Positions 9,225 through 17,880 of a stretch of 64,000 nucleotides of DNA are shown one piece after another. The notes below the pieces were generated by a model that saw nothing but the letters and a program-made list of their open reading frames with translations, had not been told where the DNA came from and made no database searches. Source of the DNA: Candidatus Bandiella numerosa (lineage in GTDB: Bacteria; Pseudomonadota; Alphaproteobacteria; Rickettsiales; Midichloriaceae); contig NZ_CP104164.1 of assembly GCF_029981845.1 (NCBI RefSeq), forward strand, positions 930,001-994,000, given 5' to 3'. Numbering within the stretch: the stretch's first letter is position 1; each line of letters opens with the position of its first letter. Made by a program: the position numbers and the translations under genes.

Positions 9225-10281
9225 TTTTTGCCTTTTTTATTTTTTGAATACAATTTTTGATAATTTGATATGCTTTTTCTATATCAGTTTTAGTAACACC
9301 CATGTGTAGCACCGCTCTAATCTGCCCTTCTAACCAAGGAAATAGTAACAATCCATTCATTGCACAATAATCTAGGAAAATATCATTCGTTACTTTTAGG
9401 TTAGAAATATCAAAAGAAACCATATTAGTTTCAGTAGAGCCTAATAGTTTTATTTCTTTAATATTAGATAACATACTAGCAAGTAACTCTGCATTATAAT
9501 GATCTATCTTAATTTTAGAAATATGGTTTTTTATTGCATATTGTGCAGCTTTAGCTTGAAATCCGATTTGGTGAAACCCGCTTCCAAGCCAAGTTTGATA
9601 TCTCTTTGCTTTCTCTATAATATCTTTTTTACCTAAAAGCATTGAACCGAAAGGAGCTCCTAAACTTTTAGAAAAGCAAAAACTTATTGTATCACAGTAT
9701 TTTGCATATTCACTTAATGGAACTTGAGTTTTTATATGTGCATTAAAGATCCTTGCTCCATCAAGGTGCAAATTAATATTATGGTCTTGAAGGTACTTAT
9801 AGATTTTTTTCTGTATAGTAAAAGGGAATACTTTACCTTGTCTACTATTAATCGTATTTTCAATTATAACGAGTTTAACCTGAGCAAATGTTTTATATCT
9901 TGGTTTTGAATTAATCGCCTTTTGAATATTATTTACAGTGATAATACCTTTATTAGAATGTATACAATTCAGAACTACACCACAAACTTTAGCTGTTGCA
10001 CCACTATCAAAAAAATTAATATGATATCCATATTCAGTTATAATTTCATCACCAGGTTCAGATTGAGACATGATAGCTAATCTATTAGCAAGCATACCAC
10101 TGGTTACAAATATCGCATCTTCTACCTTAAATAAATTTTTACAATATTCGACCAATTCATTGTAAGCTTTATCTTCTCCATAAGCATAATCACCTACTTC
10201 AGCATTTATCATGTCTTTTATTAACCTGCTTGTAGGTAGTGTTGTTGTATCACTTCTTAAATCAATGATTTTACTTGTCAT
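9208..10281 (-). CDS. Threonine aldolase-type PLP-dependent lyase (copy B)
   Basis: 357 residues in the same beta-eliminating lyase/threonine aldolase family as its downstream neighbour but clearly divergent. Seen: LRSDTTTLPTSRL at the N-terminus (typical DLRSDT motif), VTSGMLANRLA, HLDGARIFNAH, and CFSKSLGAPFGSML with the PLP Lys. It keeps the classic DLRSDTTT start that copy A has altered. The gene overlaps the ABC transporter gene by 11 bases and copy A by 17. Two adjacent paralogs suggest either a hetero-oligomer or two successive steps on different amino acids. The substrate cannot be read from sequence. Confidence 0.85.
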   Translation of the reverse strand: MTSKIIDLRSDTTTLPTSRLIKDMINAEVGDYAYGEDKAYNELVEYCKNLFKVEDAIFVTSGMLANRLAIMSQSEPGDEIITEYGYHINFFDSGATAKVCGVVLNCIHSNKGIITVNNIQKAINSKPRYKTFAQVKLVIIENTINSRQGKVFPFTIQKKIYKYLQDHNINLHLDGARIFNAHIKTQVPLSEYAKYCDTISFCFSKSLGAPFGSMLLGKKDIIEKAKRYQTWLGSGFHQIGFQAKAAQYAIKNHISKIKIDHYNAELLASMLSNIKEIKLLGSTETNMVSFDISNLKVTNDIFLDYCAMNGLLLFPWLEGQIRAVLHMGVTKTDIEKAYQIIKNCIQKIKKAKNENKN

Positions 10282-11998
10282 AACTTATTTGATTAATTAA
10301 ATTGTTGTAAGTAGTAAATTTTTTATTTAGGTTAGTATAATTGTTTTTTGCTACTATGCTACCATGCTGTAAAAAAACGATTTCGTCCATTAACTCCATG
10401 ATTTTAGTATTATGCGTTATAAATATCAAAGTGTAGTCCTGGCAATGAGATAATAAATTTTTTATTAAACTTATTTCTGTGATAGAATCCAGGGCTGAAG
10501 ATGGTTCATCAAGTACAAGCCACTTTGTTTTAGAACATAGTGCCCTGGCTAATGCCAATCTTTGTTTTTGTCCAGCAGAAAGATTGTTACCTAAGTTACT
10601 TAATATAGTTTCGTATTTTAAGGGTAGTTGGTTAATAAAATCTTCACAAAGTGTTATCTTTGCAATTTTCTTCACTTTTTCATCATCTGCTTGATTATCT
10701 AAATAAGTAATATTGTCTCTTATAGAGCGGTTAAATAAAATTGGCTCTTGAGGGATATAAGTTAAATGGCTTATTATGTTATTTGAAGAAAAATCATAAT
10801 AGTTATCGGTACCATTGATTAAAAAATTTCCTTGCTGTAATCTATAAACCCCTTGTAAAATTTTTGCAAGAGTAGTTTTTCCTGCGCCAGATGTACCTAC
10901 TAATGCAATTTTTTGTCCTTCTTTAATTTCAAGGTTAATATCTTTAAGTATACATTGATTTTTATTAAAGCTAAAATAAGCATGATCTAATTTCATTGAT
11001 TTTATATTTGTGAGAGTTTTTTTACTTGATTGCTGAGAACTTGAACTAGCAATAGCTTGTATTTTTTTTATAAAGCCAAAATCTTTATAAATCTCTGTTA
11101 ATTGCAAGGAAACTCTCCAGATATCACGTCGTGCGATAAATGCTGCGCTTGTAATAAAAGTTAAATCTCCAACTGTAGCTAATCCTTTTAATACTTGTAG
11201 TAGTGAAAAACTAAATAATCCTATAAGCAAAAATGCTGAAATTATACTTCTTAATGTATCAGCTTTAAATAGCAGTATTTCTAGTAACGTCTGATTATGT
11301 GCTATATTATTATAGAATTTTTTTATTCTGAAGCTTTCATAACTTTCTTTTGCTGCAACTTTTATATTTAAAATATTTTGTAATAATTCTGTAAGCTCAG
11401 CATTTGCAAGATTTATATCATGAGCATAGCTTTGTGATAATTTTATAGTATTTTTAATAAAATAAATTCCTATTGTTATCATCAAAACATACCATATGAC
11501 AAAATAAATTCCTATAGTCCATAAATCTAAAGCAATTAATGCAATCATTACTAAGAAGCTAAAACTACCTGCGATAACTCCGTATAATGAAGTTTTAATT
11601 GTATTTTCAATTGCATTGGGAAGTTGAGCAATTTTAGAAGAAAGGTCTCCAATTTTATTATGATTAAAAAACATTAAATCTTTTTTTAATAATTTTGCAG
11701 TAAGTTTATCTCGTAATATATGTGATATTTTTGGTGATAACTTAGCATGCAAAAAATTAGCAATGCGCATTGGCATTTCAATAAAAAATATTATTAGAAT
11801 AAATAGACCTATATATAACCAATATTTTTCATTAGTAAAAGTGGTTTGATGTAGATCATCAATAGTCCATTTTAATATATAAAGTAAGAATGTTTCTGAA
11901 CAAGTCCAGATTAAAATTAATAATAAAATTATAAATAATTGAAGAAAGAATGGTTTTAAAATTTCTATGATATAATTTGTTTTTTTTATGTTAAACAT
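10271..11998 (-). CDS. ABC exporter half-transporter (membrane domain fused to ATPase)
   Basis: 575 residues, the normal size of a homodimeric type-I exporter subunit. The first ~300 residues hold about six membrane helices. The ATPase domain has Walker A VGTSGAGKTTLAK, Q-loop YIPQEPILF, signature LSAGQKQRLALARAL, Walker B WLVLDEPSSALD and H-loop FITHN. It would move a lipid, peptide, glycoside or drug across the inner membrane. It is first in a leftward operon with two threonine-aldolase-type genes and is divergent from the other island genes, so a role in exporting the island's product is plausible. The substrate class is not determinable. Confidence 0.9.
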   Translation of the reverse strand: MFNIKKTNYIIEILKPFFLQLFIILLLILIWTCSETFLLYILKWTIDDLHQTTFTNEKYWLYIGLFILIIFFIEMPMRIANFLHAKLSPKISHILRDKLTAKLLKKDLMFFNHNKIGDLSSKIAQLPNAIENTIKTSLYGVIAGSFSFLVMIALIALDLWTIGIYFVIWYVLMITIGIYFIKNTIKLSQSYAHDINLANAELTELLQNILNIKVAAKESYESFRIKKFYNNIAHNQTLLEILLFKADTLRSIISAFLLIGLFSFSLLQVLKGLATVGDLTFITSAAFIARRDIWRVSLQLTEIYKDFGFIKKIQAIASSSSQQSSKKTLTNIKSMKLDHAYFSFNKNQCILKDINLEIKEGQKIALVGTSGAGKTTLAKILQGVYRLQQGNFLINGTDNYYDFSSNNIISHLTYIPQEPILFNRSIRDNITYLDNQADDEKVKKIAKITLCEDFINQLPLKYETILSNLGNNLSAGQKQRLALARALCSKTKWLVLDEPSSALDSITEISLIKNLLSHCQDYTLIFITHNTKIMELMDEIVFLQHGSIVAKNNYTNLNKKFTTYNNLINQISYDK

Positions 11999-12094
11999 AG
12001 TATTAGTTAATTCTGAAAATCTATAAAATAATTATTTAATTTTACTTGAGAATAAGGTTTAATAACAAAAAATATAGAGGTTTTTAGTTTCAAT
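11999..12094. promoter_or_regulatory. Divergent intergenic region of the biosynthesis-like island
   Basis: 96 bases between the divergent starts of two ABC-protein genes. Both transcription units of the island must start here unless transcripts enter from outside, so shared regulation is possible. TTGAGA and TATAGA occur on the + strand but are about 21 bases apart, longer than optimal. I see no palindromic operator. Confidence 0.35.
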
Positions 12095-14464
12095 ATGCAA
12101 GAAATTATTTATGATAACTATAATAAATACCTTTTGACAGCCACTACTTTTCTTTTTAATAGGATTGTTACCACCTATTCAGTTAATGAGCGCTTAAGTG
12201 CTAAGGTGAGTGAAGGTGTATTATTTGGTATAATAGCTGCTACAAATGAATTTTTTATAGATCTAAAAATAGTAGATAGCCTTTCTTATAGTTATATTCC
12301 AATAGTTACCTCATTTTTATATAGTAGACCGATGTTTTCACACAATAAGCTATATAATTTTTTAGCATCAAGCAGCACAAGTATTGTATTAAAAATTTTT
12401 TATGACACAACAACATGGGATCAATTTGTAATACCAGTCATTAGTTATTTGGTGTCAGTAAAAAATGGTATATCACAATGTTTTTCTATGGGAATTGGGG
12501 TAATTTCATATGGAGAAACTGTAGTATTTGAAGCAGGTAATAATCCCATAACTTTATCATTACTTGGAGCTAATTTTGCTAAAAATATATTATCTCCCTA
12601 TTTATCTCCTCAAATTGCATGGCACATAGGTTGTGTAACTGGATTGTTGCTTTCTAGATATCAAAAAGAAATTATTAAACAAGTATTTCCTTACGATACA
12701 ATAGAGGCAGTATATAAAACTACACATTCTCTTTTTAATGAAAAAAAGTTATCAATCGAAACAGAAAAACTTTTAATTACTAGTAGTAATTTATATGTTG
12801 GAGCAGGCTTGTTAGGTAATTATTATATGCGTCAAGAGCAATCGTTAATTAATAAATATTTTGCTCTAGCTTTAAACCAAAATAATTTAAATCCAGCTGA
12901 TATGCAGCAATATAAAGCGAAAATTATTAGTTATATTTTAGCAACTGCAGTGCCATATCTTTTATCTAGAATATTTTGTGATGTTAGTAATACATACTAT
13001 ACTCACCAATTAAAAGTAAGTTTAAGGTCTGAATTATTAGAAAATATATTAAATGAATCATCTTTGATACCTGTCTCAAGAACTGCAAAATATGCAATAA
13101 AAGATTATTTAGATGATATTTCAAATTTAATAAATAGATTATTTGTTGAAAATGTTAATGGTAACGATTATGGAATCATTAATGATATAATTTACTTATT
13201 GCCGAAATTAGCACTTATTACTATATTACGTAAGGAAATTTTTGTAATCTTTCCACTAGCTATATCAATAGATGCTATTTATAAACAGTTTTCTCAACAC
13301 ATTACAAAATTAAAACAAGAATATTTGGATATAAATAAATTAATGGAAACCAAGTTTGATCAAAATGAACAAAATACTAGAGAAAATTTAGTTACTTTAT
13401 TACAAAAAGGAGGATTAGAAAATACTAAAGAAACCTGGTTAAATGAACAAAATAGTTTATTAGATAATATATCAAAATATGACTATTTAAAAAATGTATT
13501 ATCACATACTGAATGGCTTTATAATATTGAAATTTTATATAATGTATTACGTTATGGAGTAGCAACGCTCATATATTATAAAGCAATTGGTAGTGAGGAT
13601 TTATTTTTATTTACAGTTGTATTAAAAGCAGTAACAGATGTAATTTGTTTTAGTTCTAAACATCAAGCAGATATTGAATCTATAAATTCTTCTCTGGAAA
13701 GACTAGAAGAATTAAATTTATTACTAAATCAAAATGATATAGATAGGTATAAAGTTGAGTTAAAAAGCAATAGTACGAATAGTACGGAATTTATTATAGA
13801 AGATCTACATTTTACCCGGGGAGAAAAAATAAAAAATATAAGTTTAATAATAAAAGATTTAAAACTTGTAAAAGGTAATATATACTGGCTAACTGGGGAG
13901 AATGGGAGTGGCAAATCTTCTTTTTTATCTTTAATATATTTCCTTTCTAAAAATATATTTGATGATAGTTTTAAGTACGTTAAAGGGATAATATCACATC
14001 CTTCCGATGAACAAATTTTAATAGTTCCTCAAAAAGATTTTTGTCCTTTAGATATTACTTTACTTGAGCTCATTACATATCCTAAAAAATTAGACAAAGG
14101 AAATCTATATAAGCAAAATAAGATTTTAGAGTTATTTAAAGAATTAAAAATAGAACGAGATGATAATTTGCTAAGTGAAAAATTATTACATAAATCTCAT
14201 AATTGGTGTCAAGAGCTTAGTGGAGGGCAGCTTAAAAAATTATTTTTAATAAAAGCTTTTATTGAGTGTCCGGGCATTTTATTTTTGGATGAAGCTTTTG
14301 CTCCTTTAGATATGCAATCTCAAAAAATTATTACTCATAAAATAAAAAATGATTCTTGTCTACAAAACTCATTGATTGTTATAATTCATCATGGAGATGA
14401 ATATATAGAGAAACGAGATAACTGCACTACTAGTGATTTTTTTGATAATGTTTTATACCATTGA
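12095..14464 (+). CDS. Atypical ABC protein with extended hydrophobic N-terminus
   Basis: 789 residues. About 230 N-terminal residues are hydrophobic and unlike standard exporters. A six-helix type membrane region follows (segment SNTYYTHQLKVSLRSELLENIL is typical of exporter coupling regions). The C-terminal ATPase starts near residue 570: Walker A LTGENGSGKSSFL, Q-loop IVPQKDF, signature ELSGGQLKKLFLIKAF, Walker B GILFLDEAFAPLD, H-loop IIHHGDE. The spacing fits the SbmA/YddA or ABCD-like group better than classic drug exporters, but I am not sure. It heads the rightward arm of the island. Likely a transporter of the island's product or precursor. Confidence 0.78.
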   Translation: MQEIIYDNYNKYLLTATTFLFNRIVTTYSVNERLSAKVSEGVLFGIIAATNEFFIDLKIVDSLSYSYIPIVTSFLYSRPMFSHNKLYNFLASSSTSIVLKIFYDTTTWDQFVIPVISYLVSVKNGISQCFSMGIGVISYGETVVFEAGNNPITLSLLGANFAKNILSPYLSPQIAWHIGCVTGLLLSRYQKEIIKQVFPYDTIEAVYKTTHSLFNEKKLSIETEKLLITSSNLYVGAGLLGNYYMRQEQSLINKYFALALNQNNLNPADMQQYKAKIISYILATAVPYLLSRIFCDVSNTYYTHQLKVSLRSELLENILNESSLIPVSRTAKYAIKDYLDDISNLINRLFVENVNGNDYGIINDIIYLLPKLALITILRKEIFVIFPLAISIDAIYKQFSQHITKLKQEYLDINKLMETKFDQNEQNTRENLVTLLQKGGLENTKETWLNEQNSLLDNISKYDYLKNVLSHTEWLYNIEILYNVLRYGVATLIYYKAIGSEDLFLFTVVLKAVTDVICFSSKHQADIESINSSLERLEELNLLLNQNDIDRYKVELKSNSTNSTEFIIEDLHFTRGEKIKNISLIIKDLKLVKGNIYWLTGENGSGKSSFLSLIYFLSKNIFDDSFKYVKGIISHPSDEQILIVPQKDFCPLDITLLELITYPKKLDKGNLYKQNKILELFKELKIERDDNLLSEKLLHKSHNWCQELSGGQLKKLFLIKAFIECPGILFLDEAFAPLDMQSQKIITHKIKNDSCLQNSLIVIIHHGDEYIEKRDNCTTSDFFDNVLYH

Positions 14465-14605
14465 AAATGGTACTATTACTGCAAAAGAATTAGAATGTGA
14501 TAGTATATCTACCGATTTATAGTAGTTAATCATGATTTAAAAGTTCTTTTCTTTAAAAAAAGAATATGCTTTAGTAAGTGGGAATTGTAAAATATTTAAA
14601 AGCTT

Positions 14606-16921
14606 ATGCATATCAAACAAGTCTTAGAAAGTATTTCCAAGGATCTACCTACAGTTTTTATAATAAGACATGCAAAACGTTTTTCAACCGCCAATATAGA
14701 GGAAGATTTTAAGTGCACACTCACTCCTGAAGGTAAGGAAGATGCTAAACAATTAGGAGAAATTTTTGCCAATACTGTTGGACAAATTAATAAAATTGTT
14801 AGTAGCCCAGTAGGTAGGTGCATAGAAACAGCAAGCAATATCGCCAAGGAAAGTGCAAGTCATATTGAAGTTGAGCAGTGGCAAGATCTAGAAAGAGCCT
14901 ATGCATTTGAACCAACAGTTGCCATAGAGCATTTTAAACAATTTCCAGTTCGTACTGTGATAAAGAAACTTTTTTTAGGAGAGTCTTTAGAGGGAATACG
15001 GAGTACAGATGAAGGAACCATATTATTATTAAAAAATATTTTAATGGATCTCACAGGAGGAAAAAAAACCTCTTTATATGTAAGTCATGATTCTGTGCTT
15101 GCTATGTTTTTTGCTACATTAACTGGAGTGCCCATATATGATCATGAAGAGTTATGGTTTACTTATTTAGATGGGATAGGCTTGCAACTAGGGAAAGATA
15201 ATATAATGAGATTATATAGGGGAAATGAAGTTTATCATATTTCTGAAAAGCTAATTTCTCTTGGCTTACAAGGTTTAGACGGAGCCTTGACTTATGGTGA
15301 GAGTATACCAAAATTATTGGATGACGTACATAGTCATAATCCAGAAAAATATATTAATGGTATTTTTAGTAATCTAAAGGAGGGGTTGCCAACAACCTTT
15401 GTTATTAGACATGCAGAACGTTTTTATGCAGATGATCCAAATCAAGATCATGCTTGTGAATTAACTGCTCAAGGTAAAATAGATGCTAAAAAATTAGGCA
15501 AAGTTTTTTTACAACGAGTTGAAAAATTTTCTCAAGTATTTAGCAGTCCTGCTGATAGGTGTGTTGAAACTGGTAGAAATATATTAATTGGAGAACAGAA
15601 TGCTATAAACGTACAGCATTCTCAATATTTAGCTGAAGCATATGTATATAATGGACAAAAAGCAGTTAAAAACTTTCAATTAAATACAGTCCCAGAAATA
15701 ATTCGGAAACAACTCCTAGATCATTCTTTAATTGGTATGAGAAGTAAAGATGAAGGGACAAAATTACTATTATCTGCCATTTTACCTTCATTACAATCAG
15801 ATGTAGTGACTCTATATGTAACACATGATGCTGTATTGGGCACCTTTTTTGGTACACTTGCTGAAGGGCATATGTATAGCAATGATGCATTACAGTTCAA
15901 CTTTTTAGACGGCATATGTTTACAACAAGAAAAAACCGGAGATATAATTCTTTATAGGCATGATAATGTTTTTAATATAGCAACTAAAATAATCCAATTG
16001 CATTCAAGATCACAGAGTGATGTTGCTTTTATATTTTTTGCTATTAAAGAGCTTATAGAAAATGCTCCTACAGTCAAATATTTTTCAGCAGAAATTATCA
16101 ATCCATTAGTACACCCTGTTATTCCTCAAGATTTTGAAAATATCATTTCAATGTTTGGATTTTTTCAAGCTAATTATTTATGGGTTGGAGCGCATTTATC
16201 AACTAGCTTAACAGCTGCTTTCTTTTTTCCAAACAAAGATATAACACTGGCAGTAAAATTTGGAGCAGCATTATCTAGTTCTGCTATATATTTTGTAAAG
16301 GTTAAAGTATTTGATTATTTGAATCAATTACATGCAGCTAAAACTCATCATAACATAGATGAGTTATCAATAAATAATTCATCTGACTTCTTAAGCCATT
16401 GTAGTAAGGAAATTATTGCATATAACTTTTTAGGTTTATTCAATTCTATAACTAATAAACTTTTAATTCCAAACTTAAATAACTCCTTATTATTTTTTGA
16501 TGCTTTTAATAATGCAGCTATAAGCGGGTTACAATGTTATGCTTATCATAAAGATTTGACGAAAGAAAATCCGAAAAATTTTGCTGAAATAACCATTCCC
16601 TATTTAATGGATGCAATATATATTTATTTTAATATGAAGCAAAGTGCTTCTATGTCATTTAATAGTTTTTATGAAGGGTTTTTTTCAGTTAAAAAAGGAA
16701 TTATGTTATTAAGTGGTTTAGTACTAACTGATTACTTAACTAAAGTAACTTTAACACTATTTTCAGAAGAAATAAGAGAACAATATATCAATACTCCTGT
16801 TGAATATGTATATGATAAGTATCAGCAATTTCACAATTGTAGTATTGAAATGTTTCAAGATGGAGTAGAATATTTACACCATTACTTTACCCAGGTAGAC
16901 GAAATTAAGGAGGAATTATAG
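14606..16921 (+). CDS. Tandem double histidine-phosphatase protein with membrane-like C-terminus
   Basis: 771 residues with two phosphoglycerate-mutase-type phosphatase domains. Domain 1 (about 15-200) has FIIRHAKRFS with the nucleophilic His, SSPVGRCIETA, and the second His in YVSHDSVLAMFF. Domain 2 (about 255-440) repeats FVIRHAERF, SSPADRCVETG and YVTHDAVLGTFF. Both keep the RHx and late-His motifs, so both could be active. The C-terminal ~290 residues are unfamiliar and contain several hydrophobic stretches (for example FGAALSSSAIYFV). Dephosphorylation of sugar-phosphate intermediates would fit the neighbouring epimerase and glycosyltransferase. The next gene's GTG overlaps its TAG by one base. 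Confidence 0.82.
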   Translation: MHIKQVLESISKDLPTVFIIRHAKRFSTANIEEDFKCTLTPEGKEDAKQLGEIFANTVGQINKIVSSPVGRCIETASNIAKESASHIEVEQWQDLERAYAFEPTVAIEHFKQFPVRTVIKKLFLGESLEGIRSTDEGTILLLKNILMDLTGGKKTSLYVSHDSVLAMFFATLTGVPIYDHEELWFTYLDGIGLQLGKDNIMRLYRGNEVYHISEKLISLGLQGLDGALTYGESIPKLLDDVHSHNPEKYINGIFSNLKEGLPTTFVIRHAERFYADDPNQDHACELTAQGKIDAKKLGKVFLQRVEKFSQVFSSPADRCVETGRNILIGEQNAINVQHSQYLAEAYVYNGQKAVKNFQLNTVPEIIRKQLLDHSLIGMRSKDEGTKLLLSAILPSLQSDVVTLYVTHDAVLGTFFGTLAEGHMYSNDALQFNFLDGICLQQEKTGDIILYRHDNVFNIATKIIQLHSRSQSDVAFIFFAIKELIENAPTVKYFSAEIINPLVHPVIPQDFENIISMFGFFQANYLWVGAHLSTSLTAAFFFPNKDITLAVKFGAALSSSAIYFVKVKVFDYLNQLHAAKTHHNIDELSINNSSDFLSHCSKEIIAYNFLGLFNSITNKLLIPNLNNSLLFFDAFNNAAISGLQCYAYHKDLTKENPKNFAEITIPYLMDAIYIYFNMKQSASMSFNSFYEGFFSVKKGIMLLSGLVLTDYLTKVTLTLFSEEIREQYINTPVEYVYDKYQQFHNCSIEMFQDGVEYLHHYFTQVDEIKEEL
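16908..16914 (+). promoter_or_regulatory. Strong Shine-Dalgarno that fixes a GTG start
   Basis: AAGGAGG sits seven bases before GTG at 16921. In this AT-rich region such a full anti-16S match is rare, and it supports translation of the epimerase from GTG, overlapping the preceding stop codon. Confidence 0.6.
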
Positions 16922-17880
16922 TGCAAACAATACTCGTTACAGGATCACTTGGTTTAATAGGATCCACTTTAGTAAAAATGTTAAAGGATTTAAATGTTAA
17001 TATTATTACCATTGATATTAGAGATAATACCATAGATAGTAATATATTAAATTATAATGTCCTTCAAAAGCTGATTAGTAATTGTACAGGGGTTATCCAT
17101 CTTGCCGCTATATCAAGAGTAATTTGGGGAGAGAAAAACCCACAATTATGTAAGAAAGTTAATGTTGAAGGTACAAGGAATGTTGTTAATGCATGTATCG
17201 AATCAGCTAAAAACCCATGGCTTATTTATGCTAGTAGTAGAGAAGTATACGGACAACAAGATATTTTTCCAGTTCATGAAGATTGCATATTTCAACCACA
17301 TAATCAATATGCAAAAAGCAAGATAGATGCAGAAGGCATTGTAGTTGAGGCAAAAAAAGCTGGTTTAAAAACTTCAATATTGAGATTTTCTAATGTTTAT
17401 GGTGGAACACATGATTATTCCGAAAGAGTTATTCCTGCATTTTGTTGGAATGCTCTTAATAACCAAGCATTAGAAGTGAATGGAAAGGATTCACTGTTGG
17501 ATTTTACATTTGTAGAAGATGTGGCAAAAGGCATTATGCAAACTGTCGAAGTGTTATCTTCAAGTAATGAATCACTACCGGCTATGCATTTTACTACAGG
17601 AAAAGGTACATCTTTATTTGAGTTAGCTAATTTAATTTTAAAATTAACTAATAGCTCATCAAATATTCAATTAAGACCAAAAGACTCAATTTATCCATCA
17701 AAGTTTTATGGAGATTATACCAGAGCAAAATCATTATTAAAGTGGCAACCAACTAATGATATAAAAAGTGGCTTAATAAAATACATAGAAAAGCTCAATG
17801 CTCAAACAGCAAAAATATACCATTTAGATATAGTAGATATAAATGAAAATATTGAAAGTAATACACGGTTATCCGCCTAG
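16921..17880 (+). CDS. NAD-dependent epimerase/dehydratase (extended SDR)
   Basis: 319 residues. The Rossmann nucleotide-binding motif is ILVTGSLGLIGSTLV at the N-terminus. GVIHLAAISRV follows, and the catalytic YAKSK pair sits near residue 140. The segment LDFTFVEDVAKGIMQ is typical of UDP-sugar epimerases and dehydratases. These act on nucleotide-linked sugars (4-epimerisation, 4,6-dehydration or decarboxylation). The substrate cannot be told, but UDP-glucuronate from the UDP-glucose dehydrogenase at the end of the island is a candidate. The gene uses GTG after AAGGAGG and overlaps the glycosyltransferase by 38 bases, so tight coupling is expected. Confidence 0.87.
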   Translation: MQTILVTGSLGLIGSTLVKMLKDLNVNIITIDIRDNTIDSNILNYNVLQKLISNCTGVIHLAAISRVIWGEKNPQLCKKVNVEGTRNVVNACIESAKNPWLIYASSREVYGQQDIFPVHEDCIFQPHNQYAKSKIDAEGIVVEAKKAGLKTSILRFSNVYGGTHDYSERVIPAFCWNALNNQALEVNGKDSLLDFTFVEDVAKGIMQTVEVLSSSNESLPAMHFTTGKGTSLFELANLILKLTNSSSNIQLRPKDSIYPSKFYGDYTRAKSLLKWQPTNDIKSGLIKYIEKLNAQTAKIYHLDIVDINENIESNTRLSA

